From Ochotona curzoniae (taxonomy: Eukaryota; Chordata; Mammalia; Lagomorpha; Ochotonidae): a stretch of DNA of 64,000 nucleotides. The position numbers were made by a program, and so were the translations under genes. The notes beneath the pieces were generated by a model. The model had not been told where the DNA came from. It saw nothing but the letters and a program-made list of their open reading frames with translations, and searched no databases. The stretch is taken from assembly GCF_017591425.1 (NCBI RefSeq), contig NW_024466599.1:69420501-69484500 (forward strand). The letters are read 5' to 3'. Shown piece by piece: positions 21,311-31,330 of the stretch; within the stretch, counting starts at the first letter, position 1, and each line of letters begins with the position of its first letter.

Positions 21311-22690
21311 TTTGGCAATGTGTGTTCTATGATTGAGTCTTCTGTTAGCCTTCTAGTGGGATGTTCTCCACATTTGCCTTTGTTTCTGGTGGCTGCTATT
21401 TTTTCTTTCATGGGAACATCTTTGAGTATCATTTGTAGGGCAGGTTTAGATGAGACAAAATCTTGAAGTTTTTCTTTATTGTGGAAGAATTTTACTTCAT
21501 TTTCAAAGACAAAGGAGAGCTTTGCAGGGTAAGTTATTCTGGGCTGAAAATTTTTCTCTTTTAGAATCTGGACTACGTCACTCCATTCTCTTCTGGCCTG
21601 TAGTGTTTCCTCTGAAAGGTTAGCTGTGAGTTTGATTGGAGTTCCCCTATATGACACTTGATTTTTTTCACATGCACATTTAAGGATTTTTTTCTTTTTG
21701 TTCGACTGATGAGAGCTTGATTATCATGTGTCGTGGTGAAGTTCGCTTTTTGTCAACTCTGTTTGGAGTTCTGTAGCCCTCCTGTATGTTATTTTCCAAT
21801 TCTTTGCTCAGATTAGGGAAGTTTTCCTTTATTATTTCACTGAATACACCTCTAATCCCAACTTCTCTTTCTGCACCTTCTGGAACTCTCATATAACTCT
21901 TATGTTGGACCTTTTAATCATATCTTTTAATTCTTAATTTTTTTTAGCTTGACCTAGCTCTGCTTCCAGCTTTTTGCTTGTTCCTTCATGGTGACAGGAA
22001 ATATCTTCTAATTCTGATATTCTTTCTTCTGCTTCATCCATTCTGTTGTTGAGACTCTCCACTGTATTTTTAATTTGCTCCACTGTATTCTTAATTTCTG
22101 ATATATCTGCCTTAATTTGATGTATTATGCTATTTCTTCTTTGAACTCTTGTTTGTAATTCTCATTGTTGACCAGCTTTGGAACGAGTTTTCTGAGTTTT
22201 TTTTTTTTTTTTAAGATTTATTTATTTATTGGGAAGTCAGATATACAGAGAGGAGGAGTGACAGAGAGGAAGATCTTCCTTCCGATGGTACACTCCCCAA
22301 GTGACCGCAACGGCTGATGCTATGCCGATCCGCAGCCAGGATCCAGGAACTTCTTCTGGGTCTCCCACACGGGTGCAGGGTCCCAAGGCTTTGGACCATC
22401 CTCAATTGCTTTCCCAGGCCACAAGCAGGGAGCTGGATGGGAAGTGGAGCTGCTGGGATTAGAACCGGCACCCATATGGGATCCCGGTGCGTTCAAGGCG
22501 AGGACTTTAGGCGCTAGGCCACACCGTCGGGCCCTTCTGAGTTCTTTGTCCCCCATTTTCTCAATGTCTTCCTCAGAGACATTAACTCAGAGTGGGCAAA
22601 GTTTTTGCTCCTTTGTTGGAGAGTCTTCAGTAACATTCACAGTGCTTTTGTCTTGTCTTTTACCTTTTGTAGTTGCCGATCTGTTTGACG
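21307..22690 (-). pseudogene. L1 ORF1 (RNA-binding chaperone), interrupted by a CSINE
   Basis: ORF1p coats L1 RNA. The C-terminal half is readable: REVGIRGVFSEIIKENFPN at about 21890-21680 (RRM-like region), then the C-terminal domain with REWSDVVQILKEKNFQPRIT, ending LPK-stop at 21307-21309. The upstream coiled-coil part is decayed and split by the CSINE at 22199-22534. The N-terminal part, near GMGDKEL-type sequence, starts around 22690. The stop overlaps the ORF2 start as ATGA. Confidence 0.82.
22199..22534 (-). mobile_element. CSINE inserted in L1 ORF1
   Basis: A full-length inverted CSINE. A 9-bp direct repeat TTCTGAGTT at 22190-22198 and 22535-22543 is the likely target-site duplication. 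It is younger than the L1 it interrupts. Confidence 0.92.
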
Positions 22691-22799
22691 AAATCATCTC
22701 TATGGTGTATTACCTACAGGTCTATAAGTTGATTTTTATGTTCGATCAGTGCCCTGGATTTGGAAAACACAGCTGTCCTGAATAATTGCTTTGTCCCTG

Positions 22800-23651
22800 G
22801 CACTGATTTTGTAGGCAGCCCTGACCTTGTCGCCCCCTGCTGGCCGATAAATCTGAGTACCTCCTGGGGTTATTTTGGGTGGAGTTGGTCGCGTGCCTTG
22901 TACGAGTTGTTTTCTCTATGGAGCCTGTGCAGTCAGTGCTCTAAGATGGTGGTATTTTTGTCCCCAGGTCAGTTCTTGGGGGACTCAGCTGTCCTCCCTT
23001 CAGTGTAACAGTGTCTGGTCCCGTGACACTGTTATCTGAGAGCTGCTGAATAGCGCATGCGCAGTTCACCACTCCTCCCGCTTGCAGTTTATCAGTGTTC
23101 GGAGCACTTGCCACAGTGTCCAAGATGGCGCCCGTAGGGGCATCACCAAAGATCAGGGGGCTGTCGGCCATTAGCTCCAGGGATCACACAGACCCTACAG
23201 GCTGCAAGGCTGGTGCTGTGGGCTCAGCTCAGTGCAATTAGCTAATAACACGCCCACTCTGGATCTTCACTTGGGGTCCACACCCGAGATGGTGCCAGGT
23301 AGAGAATTGTGGCCGCTGGCTTTCAGCTCCAGGGACCACACCGACCCTGCAGGGAGCGAAGCTGGTGCTCCCCTCCCCACTTGGATCAGTTCCATGTGGA
23401 CAGACAGAAAGGCGCCTCTGTGCCGTTCTGTAAATTCCGCGTTCTGCTGCCTCCACACGAGATGGCGCCCTGAGTCCCTTCCTCTCTCTGCCTGTGGCTG
23501 GTTCCAGTCACTCAGCTTGATTGTCAGCTCCCAGACTATACTCACTTTCCTAGCTCCCCACATGGACCCAGGCTCTCACCTGGTGGTCACAACATCTGTG
23601 TGGAGGCCACTGCTGGACGCCTGGCTGGTGCTGGAAACAGATCGCTGGAGC
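22800..23651 (-). repeat. L1 5' UTR with degenerate tandem units (about 150-175 bp)
   Basis: The stretch is GC-rich compared with the L1 body. Plus-strand AGATGGYGCC boxes recur with starts (GATGG) at 23124, 23288 and 23461, with a weaker AAGATGGTGG at about 22944. Two adjoining units share AGCTCCAGGG.YCACAC.GACCCT followed by GCTGGTGCT at 23173 and 23325 (offset 152 bp). A palindromic GCGCATGCGC lies at about 23054-23063. This looks like a decayed monomer-type L1 promoter. Confidence 0.7.
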
Positions 23652-23674
23652 CTTGATTCCCCCTATATGTCTTT
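23652..23674. repeat. Target-site duplication, right copy, of the 8 kb L1
   Basis: Direct repeat of 15634-15656 with one mismatch. From here the older L1's 3' UTR resumes (CTTTGTAGTTTTACTATTG). Confidence 0.9.
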
Positions 23675-25600
23675 GTAGTTTTACTATTGTCTAATGCTGA
23701 TTCGAGTCTGTTGTCTATGAGTTACCTGTTGTGTTCCTGATAGGTTATACTTCACGTCTTCCTCACATATTCTAAGGAGATGGAAGATTCCTCTGCTCTC
23801 CCACCCCATTTTCAAGTAGCTTAGGGTCTGAAAGGTATATTAGGTTTTACAATTCTTTATGTAGATCATAAGCCGTCTGACTCACATTGATTGTTCATTA
23901 ATTAGTTTCATCACAATATCTTATTGCATGAGATGCAGGCTGTTTGTGGTTGGAATAATATTGCAGTTTACAGGTACTATTTTTTGGATTGACATTATTT
24001 CATCTTAAATTAAGGCAAACATGTGGTATCTAACCTTTTGGGATTGGCTCATTTCCCTTAACATAAATGGTTTCCAGTTGGGCCCATTTGGCCACAAAAA
24101 ACTGCATTTTTTTTTAATGCAAGTTCTTTTTTTTTGTTTTTTTTAAAAATATTTATTTTATTTTTATTGGAAAGGCGGATATACAGAGAGGAGAGACAGA
24201 GAGGAAGATCTTCCATCCAATGATTCACTCTCCAAGTGAGTGCAACAGCCGATGCTATGCCGGTCCCAAGCCAGGAGCCTCTTCCAGGTCTCCCACGCGG
24301 GTGCAGGGTCCCAAAGCTTTGGGCCGTCCTCGACTGCTTTCCTGGGCCACAGGCAGGGAGCTGAATGGAAAGTGGAGTGGCCAGGACTAGAACCGGCGCC
24401 CATATGGGATCCCGGGTTGCTTAACCACTGCGCCACTGCGCCGGGCCCCATTTTGTTTTTTTAATAGCTGAGTACTATTCCATGGGATAGATGTACCATA
24501 GCTTTCTTATCCAGTCTTCTGTTGATGGGCATTTCGGTTGCTTTCAAGTTTTTGCAATTATTGATTGTGCTGCTGTGAACATAGGGATGCATATTGGTTT
24601 CTTGTGTAACAGGTGTTTTGGATATATTCCTAGGAGTGCTATTGCTGGATCATATGGTATGCAGATTTTCAGTTGTTTGAGTGTTCTCCAGACTGATTTC
24701 CGTGGAGGCTGTACCAACCTGCAGCCCACCAGCAGTGGAGTAGGATTCCCTGTTCCCCGCATCCTCGCCAGCAAGTGTTGTTGGTGGTTTTTTTGTATGT
24801 GAACCATTCTTTCTGGCGTTAGGTGGTACCTCATTGTTGTCTTAATTTGGATTTCCCTGATTGCCAGGAAACTTGTACATTTTTTCATATGTTTATTTGC
24901 CACTTAGGTTTGTTCCTTTGTGAAATGTTTGCCCATTTCTTGAGTGGCTTTTTTTGTTTTGGTGTTGTGGAGTTCTCTGTATATTCTGGAGATTAGCCCC
25001 CTATCACCTATGTAGTGTGCAAAGATCTCCCATTCTGTGGGTTTTTTTACTTTGTCGATTGTTTCCCTTGCTGTACAGAAGCTTCTTAGTTTGATGAAGT
25101 CCCATTTGCTTATTTTGGTCTTGATTGCTATTGCATTTGATGTCCTTTGCAGGAGGTCAGGGCCTACACCTAAATCTTGCAGGATGTTTACAACATTTTC
25201 TTCCAAAAGTTCAAACTGGTTTCTGAATGTAAGTTTAGGTCTTTTATCCATTTAGATTTGATCTCAGTGTATGGTGATAGATGTGGGTCTGTCTTTTTTT
25301 TTCTGCAGGCTATTAACCAGTTGTCCCAACAGCATTTGTTGAAGAAACCTTCCCATTTGCTTGGATTGTCGTCTTTTTGTCAGTGATTATTTGGCTGTAT
25401 CTGTGTGGGTTCCCTTCTGTTGTTTCTATTCTGCTCCACTGATCCTCCTCTCTATCTTTGTGCCAGTATCAGGCTGGTTTTGATAACCACCACTCTGCAG
25501 TATAGGACTGGCATTTTCTTAACTGTATCCATGCCCTGGAATGGAGTGATATGTCCTTGGGTATTTGTGGTATACATGATATTTTTATAGTCTTTGAAGA
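23675..25600 (-). mobile_element. Older L1, ORF2 C-terminal part (right piece of interrupted element)
   Basis: It continues the L1 3' UTR broken at 15633, then runs into the ORF2 C-terminus. Readable minus-strand pieces are 24903-24544 ([20 protein letters not shown]) and 25251-24904 ([20 protein letters not shown]). A CSINE lies within it at about 24127-24450. The element is 5'-truncated near 25600, with no RT domain. Confidence 0.9.
24127..24450 (-). mobile_element. CSINE inserted in the older L1
   Basis: Inverted CSINE with GGCGGATATACAGAGAGG, GCCGATGCTATGCCGG, GGCGCCCATATGGGATCC and a GCGCCGGGCCCC end. It is flanked by similar CATTTT..TTTTAAT sequences (about 24105 and 24449), the likely target-site duplication. 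Confidence 0.9.
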
Positions 25601-25779
25601 TTTTTTAAAATTATAATTCATGTGTTCACTGTAAATTAATGCCTGAACAGTTGTTCTCACGGCTGGATAGATGTTCCATTGGCTACTCCTTTCCTGCTGT
25701 TGCTTCTGATTTTCCTCACCTTTTTGTGGGGTTGATGGAGCTCTTAGACCTTGGATCTCATTTTCTTTTTCAGGTTCAT

Positions 25780-26075
25780 TTTCATTTTCTTTAAAAGGCT
25801 GCAGAGGAGGGAGGAGAACTTCCATTCCCTCCCCAGATGTCCACAGCAGCCACATGTGGACTGCATCTGGGTCTCCTGCACAGGTGGCAGGGGAGTGACC
25901 ACAGGTAGACTCGAGGGAAGGAAGCTGCATGTTTGTGAAATGGCAGTGGCACCTGCTCTTGGCAAGTTCAGTTTGTTTGAAGCAGAATTTTTATGACATT
26001 TTCAGATAACTTAGTGCCACCCCGCACGATGCATATCAGCAAGAGCTGGGTTGGGAGCAGAACATCCAGGAAGCA
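25780..26075 (-). mobile_element. Very old CSINE-like fragment
   Basis: Only a few inverted CSINE body motifs are left (CTGGGTCTCCTGCACAGGTG, GCATATCAGCAAGAGCTGGG). The boundaries are uncertain. Confidence 0.45.
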
Positions 26076-26314
26076 GACAAGGCACTCTGACACAGGCCAT
26101 GGGCACCTCAAGCCACATGCCCACACCTGCGTGTGTTACTTAGGTGATGGCAAACACTGATGAGTCTGTACCTCCAGTTGGGACCTATGCTAAACTTGAG
26201 GTTTTGTGAACGGTGTCTTTTTTCCATTGTAATAGGCAACTTCAGTATGACACGTCTGACTCTCAACTCTGACGTAGTCTTCAGAACCACTGGAGAGTGG
26301 TTTCGGGCAGGCAG

Positions 26315-26515
26315 GCATTGAGTTTAATAGGTAAGACACCCACACAGCAGTACCTGGGTCGGATTCCTGGCCCTGGTCCTGCGGAAAGCAGCTCATGATG
26401 GCTCAAGTGACTGGGTTCCTGCCAGCCATGTAGGAAACCTAGATTGAGTTCCTGGCTCCAGCTCAGGCAGGGAGGAATGAACCAGCAGGTAAGCGCTGTC
26501 CATCCTGTCTCTCAA
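26315..26515 (+). mobile_element. Old CSINE fragment, plus orientation
   Basis: Body motifs in order (ACCTGGGTCGGATTCCTGG, GACTGGGTTCCTGCCAGCCA, GATTGAGTTCCTGGCTCC) and a decayed TCTCTCAAGTGAAAC tail. Confidence 0.6.
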
Positions 26516-26654
26516 GTGAAACTTGACAGAAATGAATCACAAACTTCCTGCAGTTACCCCTCCCCCCCGCCCAGCCCACCTGTTAGTGGCACCTACATGT
26601 TCTGTTGAAAGCAAAAATCTCAAGTCACACTGGATTTTTTTCTCACTCCATATA

Positions 26655-26963
26655 TATATTTTTAAATTTATTTTAAAGGCAGGCAGTGTTACATAGATAG
26701 AAGAGAGGGAGAGATAGAGTTTCCATCCGTTGGTTTACCCCCCAGATGGCATCAGTGGCCAAGCCTGGGCCAGGCTGAAGCCAGGAGCTTCTTGCAGGTC
26801 TCTTGTGGATGCAGGGTCCGAGGTAGCAGAGCCGTTTCCACTGCTTTCCCAGATCATAAGCAGAGAGCTGGATTTAGCACCTGGGACTCGAATTGGTACC
26901 CATGAGATGCTTGTGCTGCATATGGCAGTTTAAACCGTTGTGCTATAATACCCATATATGCCA
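26655..26963 (-). mobile_element. Old CSINE, minus orientation
   Basis: Inverted tail (TTTATTTTAAAGGCAGGCAG), AGAGATAGAGTTTCCATCCG, CCCAGATCATAAGCAGAGAG and a decayed head near 26930-26960. Confidence 0.78.
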
Positions 26964-27289
26964 GCCTTTGTTTCTGGGCTGTCTAGTCCATTAGCCCATG
27001 TCTGTCTGCAGGCCAGTGCCCTGCTGTTCATGGCTGTGGCTCTGGAATCTGTAAAACCCGCCACAGCATTTGTTTACAAGGCTTTCCTGACTACCTGGGA
27101 GCCCTGAGAGTCCTTGTGAATTGTAAGGTGGGTGTTTGTTTCAGCACAAGCATGGCTGGGGTTTTGAATCTGCATTGTTCTGTCATCTACAATAGTTTGT
27201 CTGTCCATGTTTTTATACCATCTAGTGTCAAATTTCAGCAAATTTTGTAGTGTTCAATATGCAAGACTTTCGCTGCCTTAGTTAAGTTT

Positions 27290-27400
27290 AAGGGCTTTCC
27301 TAGGCTATTAGCAGGGAGCTGACTCCAAAGTGGAGGAGCTGGGACGGCCAAGTCCCTGTGGGATGTTGGTGCTGCAGGTGCGAACCTCAGCCTTCTGCTT
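27290..27400 (-). mobile_element. CSINE fragment
   Basis: Inverted 5' half only: TTTCCTAGGCTATTAGCAGG, GAGCTGACTCCAAAGTGGAG, GTGGGATGTTGGTGCTGCAG. Confidence 0.6.
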
Positions 27401-27902
27401 TCATCAGCAGTGTGTCCTCAGGTTAGCCAGCAGGGAGACTGTAAAAGCCAGCGGTCTTAAAATGGCCACAGGCATCACAAGATGTGGCCCCTGTTTCTTT
27501 TCTGGCGTCACCTGCTGCTTCTGAGGGGCACACCAGCCATTCCTTAAACAACATGCATGTCACTGCCCGTGGATCTTCCAGCTGCTATTTTGTACCCACC
27601 AAATTTCAGTCTGCAGTTCAGGTTTGTACTCTCCTCTCCCTCTTTCCAGTCCACAGTACCACTGGGCCTATTCATGGGGACTTCAGAAACTTCTTGCAGG
27701 ATGCATAGATGTCAAGCTTCCTGCACCAAAATTTAATTACATTTGCCTAGAACTTTCTGAAGTATCATGTTTGTGTCGCTCTCTTCTCGGAGATTTTGTT
27801 ATGGCTGTCTCCCTGAAATGAAGAATGCCGTCTGCCCCATAGGTGGTTTGTGAGTAGAGAATTTACTTTATTGCAGCATGAAACATTTTAATTGTTTTCC
27901 AG

Positions 27903-28042
27903 GTTCATCTCTAATAAGTACCTAGTGAAACGACACAGCAGAGAGTATGATGTGGAGTGGGGCTACGCCTTTGATGTGCACCTGAATGCTTTTTATCCCC
28001 TCTTAGTCATTCTGCATTTCATCCAGCTTTTTTTCATCAACC
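27903..28042 (+). CDS. UNC50: UNC50 coding exon 4
   Basis: A 140-nt exon between TTTTCCAG and GTAAGT. The first base completes Trp. It reads FISNKYLVKRHSREYDVEWG and continues YAFDVHLNAFYPLLVILHFI, and contains membrane segment 3. It ends AAC C|, with His completed in the next exon. Confidence 0.96.
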
Positions 28043-28128
28043 GTAAGTAGCAGTGACTTTTCAGAGTATCTCCAATGCCTTCATAATGTGTCATGGTAAA
28101 GACTGACTGTATTCCTCTCTTCTGGCAG

Positions 28129-28230
28129 ATGTCATCCTAACAGACACATTTATTGGATATTTAGTTGGAAATACCTTATGGTTGATTGCAGTTGGCTATT
28201 ATATCTATGTAACCTTCCTAGGTTACAGTG
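28129..28230 (+). CDS. UNC50: UNC50 coding exon 5
   Basis: A 102-nt exon between TCTGGCAG and GTAAGT. It reads (H)VILTDTFIGYLVGNTLWLIA and on to VTFLGYS, and carries membrane segment 4. The open phase (G|CA, Ala) matches exon 6. The 86-nt intron before it is short and clean. Confidence 0.96.
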
Positions 28231-28630
28231 GTAAGTAACTTTAAAGTTAGTTTTGGTTATTGACAACATGGGAGGAGGCAGTTGTAACGTGACACTCTTA
28301 GCCTCACTGATGGAACACTTATATGCACTGTCCCAAGGGTACTTAAACTTGTGGTAAATGGAAATAAAAGATGTTTTGGTACAGTTTCTTTCATGAACTT
28401 TTTGAAGACCTCCTGTAACAGCATCCTCTTTACCTTAAGGCTTTGGAGGTTTAAACTCACCAGTTTTCATTAGCATTTCTGGTGTTTGTCCTTCACTTCC
28501 CCCTTAGCCTGTGGGCTTAAACAGCTAAATGAAAAGGAAGCAACAAATAGTCCTATAGCTCTGGCTGTAAATGACATTATCTTTTTGGAAGTAACATCTT
28601 ATTCCCACATTCTGGATGTTTCTTTTGCAG

Positions 28631-28767
28631 CACTACCATTTTTGAAGAGTACAGTCGTTCTTCTCTACCCATTTGCACCTCTCATTCTGCTCTATGCGCT
28701 GTCCCTGGCACTGGGCTGGAACTTCACACACACACTCTGTTCTTTCTACAAGTACAGGGTGAAATGA
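28631..28767 (+). CDS. UNC50: UNC50 coding exon 6 (last)
   Basis: A 137-nt exon after TCTTTTGCAG. It reads (A)LPFLKSTVVLLYPFAPLIL and ends in the conserved C-terminus FTHTLCSFYKYRVK, then TGA at 28765-28767. It contains the last membrane segment (about residues 222-245). With the other exons it completes 259 aa. Confidence 0.96.
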
Positions 28768-28925
28768 CTGGCAGCAGTGTTGGCGTAGTGACGACTTCTT
28801 GTAAAATCTGTAAATAAATCATCTTTGTAGATAACTGATGTAAAGTTTACGAAATTAAAGTATATTAACACTTGTTGAGTACATTCCTTAAAACTAATTA
28901 AGTGTACACTTCTGTAATAAATTTT
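28768..28925 (+). other. UNC50: UNC50 3' UTR with two poly(A) signals
   Basis: AATAAA occurs at 28813-28818, only 46 nt after the stop, and again at 28916-28921. The first would give a very short 3' UTR, as is usual for this gene; the second may serve a longer form. Confidence 0.65.
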
Positions 28926-29249
28926 AAAAAAGCAATACGTTATTCAGTTTGCTCATTCATAAATATAAAAGATGTGAAATTTTTAATAAATTATTTTTTG
29001 AGAACATGATTATGTATCTTTTTTGCCTCTAGTCTACCCCATTTTTGATGAGCTCTACCATAAACATTTATGTAGATCACATGATCCCAGTCTAAAAGCG
29101 AACACTCCCGACAAAGGCCTTGTGACCACTCTTATTTTGGGAACTAGAGCGTGCACAATGAACATCAATGAAATACTGATGATCAGGGCTGAAAAAAAAT
29201 TGGGTAAGATGGTGACTAAGTTTAAAAAAATCAACTCATTTCAGTTCAC
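28926..29249. other. Short spacer between convergent UNC50 and MGAT4A ends
   Basis: AT-rich, no repeat recognised. The small gap matches the tail-to-tail arrangement of these genes in other mammals. Confidence 0.5.
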
Positions 29250-30959
29250 CTGTTTTTATTAGAAGAAATCTCAGCATGACTTTTTAAGCTTATTTCAAAT
29301 ACAGATGAATGGTTGTGGCACAGAGAAAACAGTGATGAAAGGCACAGTCAACAGGACCAGTTATTTAGGTTTTCAATTATAGCAGCAAACTTCAAAATAA
29401 ATAATCTTCCTTTAAAAATCCAACAGGTACCTAATAAAATATTACTACAAAGATTAGCCATTCAACCAGTGAAGATCTTTCAAGGGAAATATGTACAATA
29501 TACTTAAGGAAAAAACAGCTAGTACATCTTGGCCAAGAGATTCCTCAGGCAGCTTCTGAAGCAGTGCTTCCAGAAACATCCTCGAATGTAATGACAGCCT
29601 AAGGGAAGTGTTTTGAATGAGTCACACCTTTTTAATTCCACAAATAAAAACATTAAACCGAGCTGATTTCTAAATCTTCCTCAAAAATTCTATCTACACT
29701 GGAATGAAAAGTAACAAATCTGCTGGCAGTGCATCTTACAGTACTGTCGGTATCAACCATATTTAAGGCTCAGAGAATTATGTCTTCAAAAGGTATTTTC
29801 ACCAAATTTGAGCAAACAGCATTTCAAATAAATAATGGAATGCCAATCAAGCTATAAATACCAAACCTTTAATCCAAGACAACTTGAGTATTAGCACAAA
29901 ACAACTAGGAAGCAAGTGACATAAAACACTCTCCCTAACATTCATGGATAGTAAAAGATTCTCATGTTAGAACAGTTGTAGCACCACTGGGTTTTTGCAC
30001 TGCACTTACTTTCACAGCTCAGCTCACTGTGGCCTGCTAGTCCTTCTTCCTGCTTGTCCCTTCCACAGTGTTCCAGTTACATGCCCAAACTGGTGAAATG
30101 AGTGTTCTGGATAACAGAGGCGCTCCATGTACCTGCTGCTATGGATTCATTTAGCAAAATCCTCCATTTGGTTGCTTTTTTTAAAAAAAAATACTGTGGT
30201 ATTAGACTTTTTTGCAATGTGCACATGGATCTATGAAACAGCAGTCACAGCATTGAACTGTTAAGATTAAAATGTCACAATTAACCAAATTTTCCACTAA
30301 ATTTTATTACATAATCAACTCCAATCTCTGTTAAAAAAAAAAAACTGTTCCAAACTAAGTTCCCTTAACATATGATTGAGATTTCTGATCTTTGACAGTA
30401 TTTAGCTTAATTTCCTTTCCTCTAGTGTATCTCATGTCAAGACTGACAGTAAATAATAACCAAAATACTAGTGAGTAAGCCAATATTAACCTCATTGACA
30501 GTTAATGGTTTGAAAACAGGTATTTTGGAAAATATTTGCAAAGTACAACACTCATTTGGCACATGCAGGATTTGATCTGTGCTAGATAAGCTAAATTTTG
30601 ATTTAAAAAATTATAAGACCTTCATCCAGATTAGAATATCTGGTCTCTGCATTAGGACCGAAGTTATTTTTTCTCAGAATTTCACTGGCATTCTTTAGTA
30701 CACTTCTCATAGTCAAAGCAGTGTTGATCACTATCAAGTAATATCACTAATTATATATTACTTCCGGTTCTTTTTCTGCAATCCCATTTTAGTAGTTTAT
30801 AAAACACCACTAAAATACTACGGCTTTTTGTCAGCACACTTCTAGTGAAGACTATTTGAGTTCTCTGGCAGAAAGCATCCAAGATGATGCTTCAGTATGT
30901 GGTAGCAAAGACTATTCATGAATTCATCACAAAATACCCTACAGGAATATCTTTAGGAA

Positions 30960-31330
30960 CTCAAGAATGAAGATTCTGCCTCTTTTGCACAATGCATTTG
31001 TTTTCTGTAACAGATTAGGACAGAGCAGCTTAAAACAACATTTACTAGCTCACAGTTCTGTGAGATCAGAAACCCAAGCGAGCGTACTGTACCTGGGTCC
31101 TCCACTCAAGCAGGATTTCATGAAGCCAGGATCAAGGTGTTTGCCAGGCTGGGTGTTTCATCTGCAGGTGACTCGACTGCCAAGCTCACTGTGACTGTTC
31201 CTATCTCCTTGACCGTCAGCCCATGCCTCAGCTCCTTAAGGCCTTCCCATCCGCCCCATGTGGCCCCTTTGACCCAAAAGCAGCAACAGTGCTTGAGCCA
31301 GCCTGAGAAAATCCTGTTTCTGAAGAGCTG
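30960..31330 (+). repeat. Ancient mammalian interspersed repeat, family not named
   Basis: The segment CAGCTTAAAACAACATTTAC followed by CTCACAGTTCTGTGAGATCAG, then GATCAAGGTGTTTGCCAGGC, resembles a widespread old mammalian repeat with the pattern AGTGGCTTAAAACAACA / TTACAGTTCTGGAGGTCAGAAG. I cannot assign the family from memory. Confidence 0.5.

Larger units (their letters stand above)
15657..23651 (-). mobile_element. Full-length-type lagomorph L1 inserted into an older L1
   Basis: On the minus strand the element reads: repeat-bearing 5' UTR (about 22800-23651), ORF1 (about 22690-21307), ORF2 (21310 to about 17440), a roughly 1.8 kb 3' UTR and an A-tail. The 3' UTR has a G-tract (C19 on plus, 16803-16821) and the A-tail is T-rich on plus from 15654. 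It is bounded by a 23-nt target-site duplication. Both ORFs carry stops and frameshifts, so it is not mobile now. A CSINE (22199-22534) sits in ORF1. Confidence 0.93.
12522..27902 (+). other. UNC50: UNC50 intron 3 (15.4 kb), enlarged by nested L1 elements
   Basis: Donor GTAAGT at 12522 and acceptor TTTTCCAG ending 27902. About 11 kb of the intron (14427-25600) is L1 sequence on the minus strand, that is, antisense to the gene. Several CSINEs of both orientations lie around it. Between repeats (12891-13855, 26964-27289, 27401-27902) I see nothing recognisable. Confidence 0.9.

Noticed and set aside
14427..25600. Three separate L1 insertions side by side
   Set aside because: The outer pieces join in sequence and are parted by a 23-nt duplication, so there are two elements, one inside the other.
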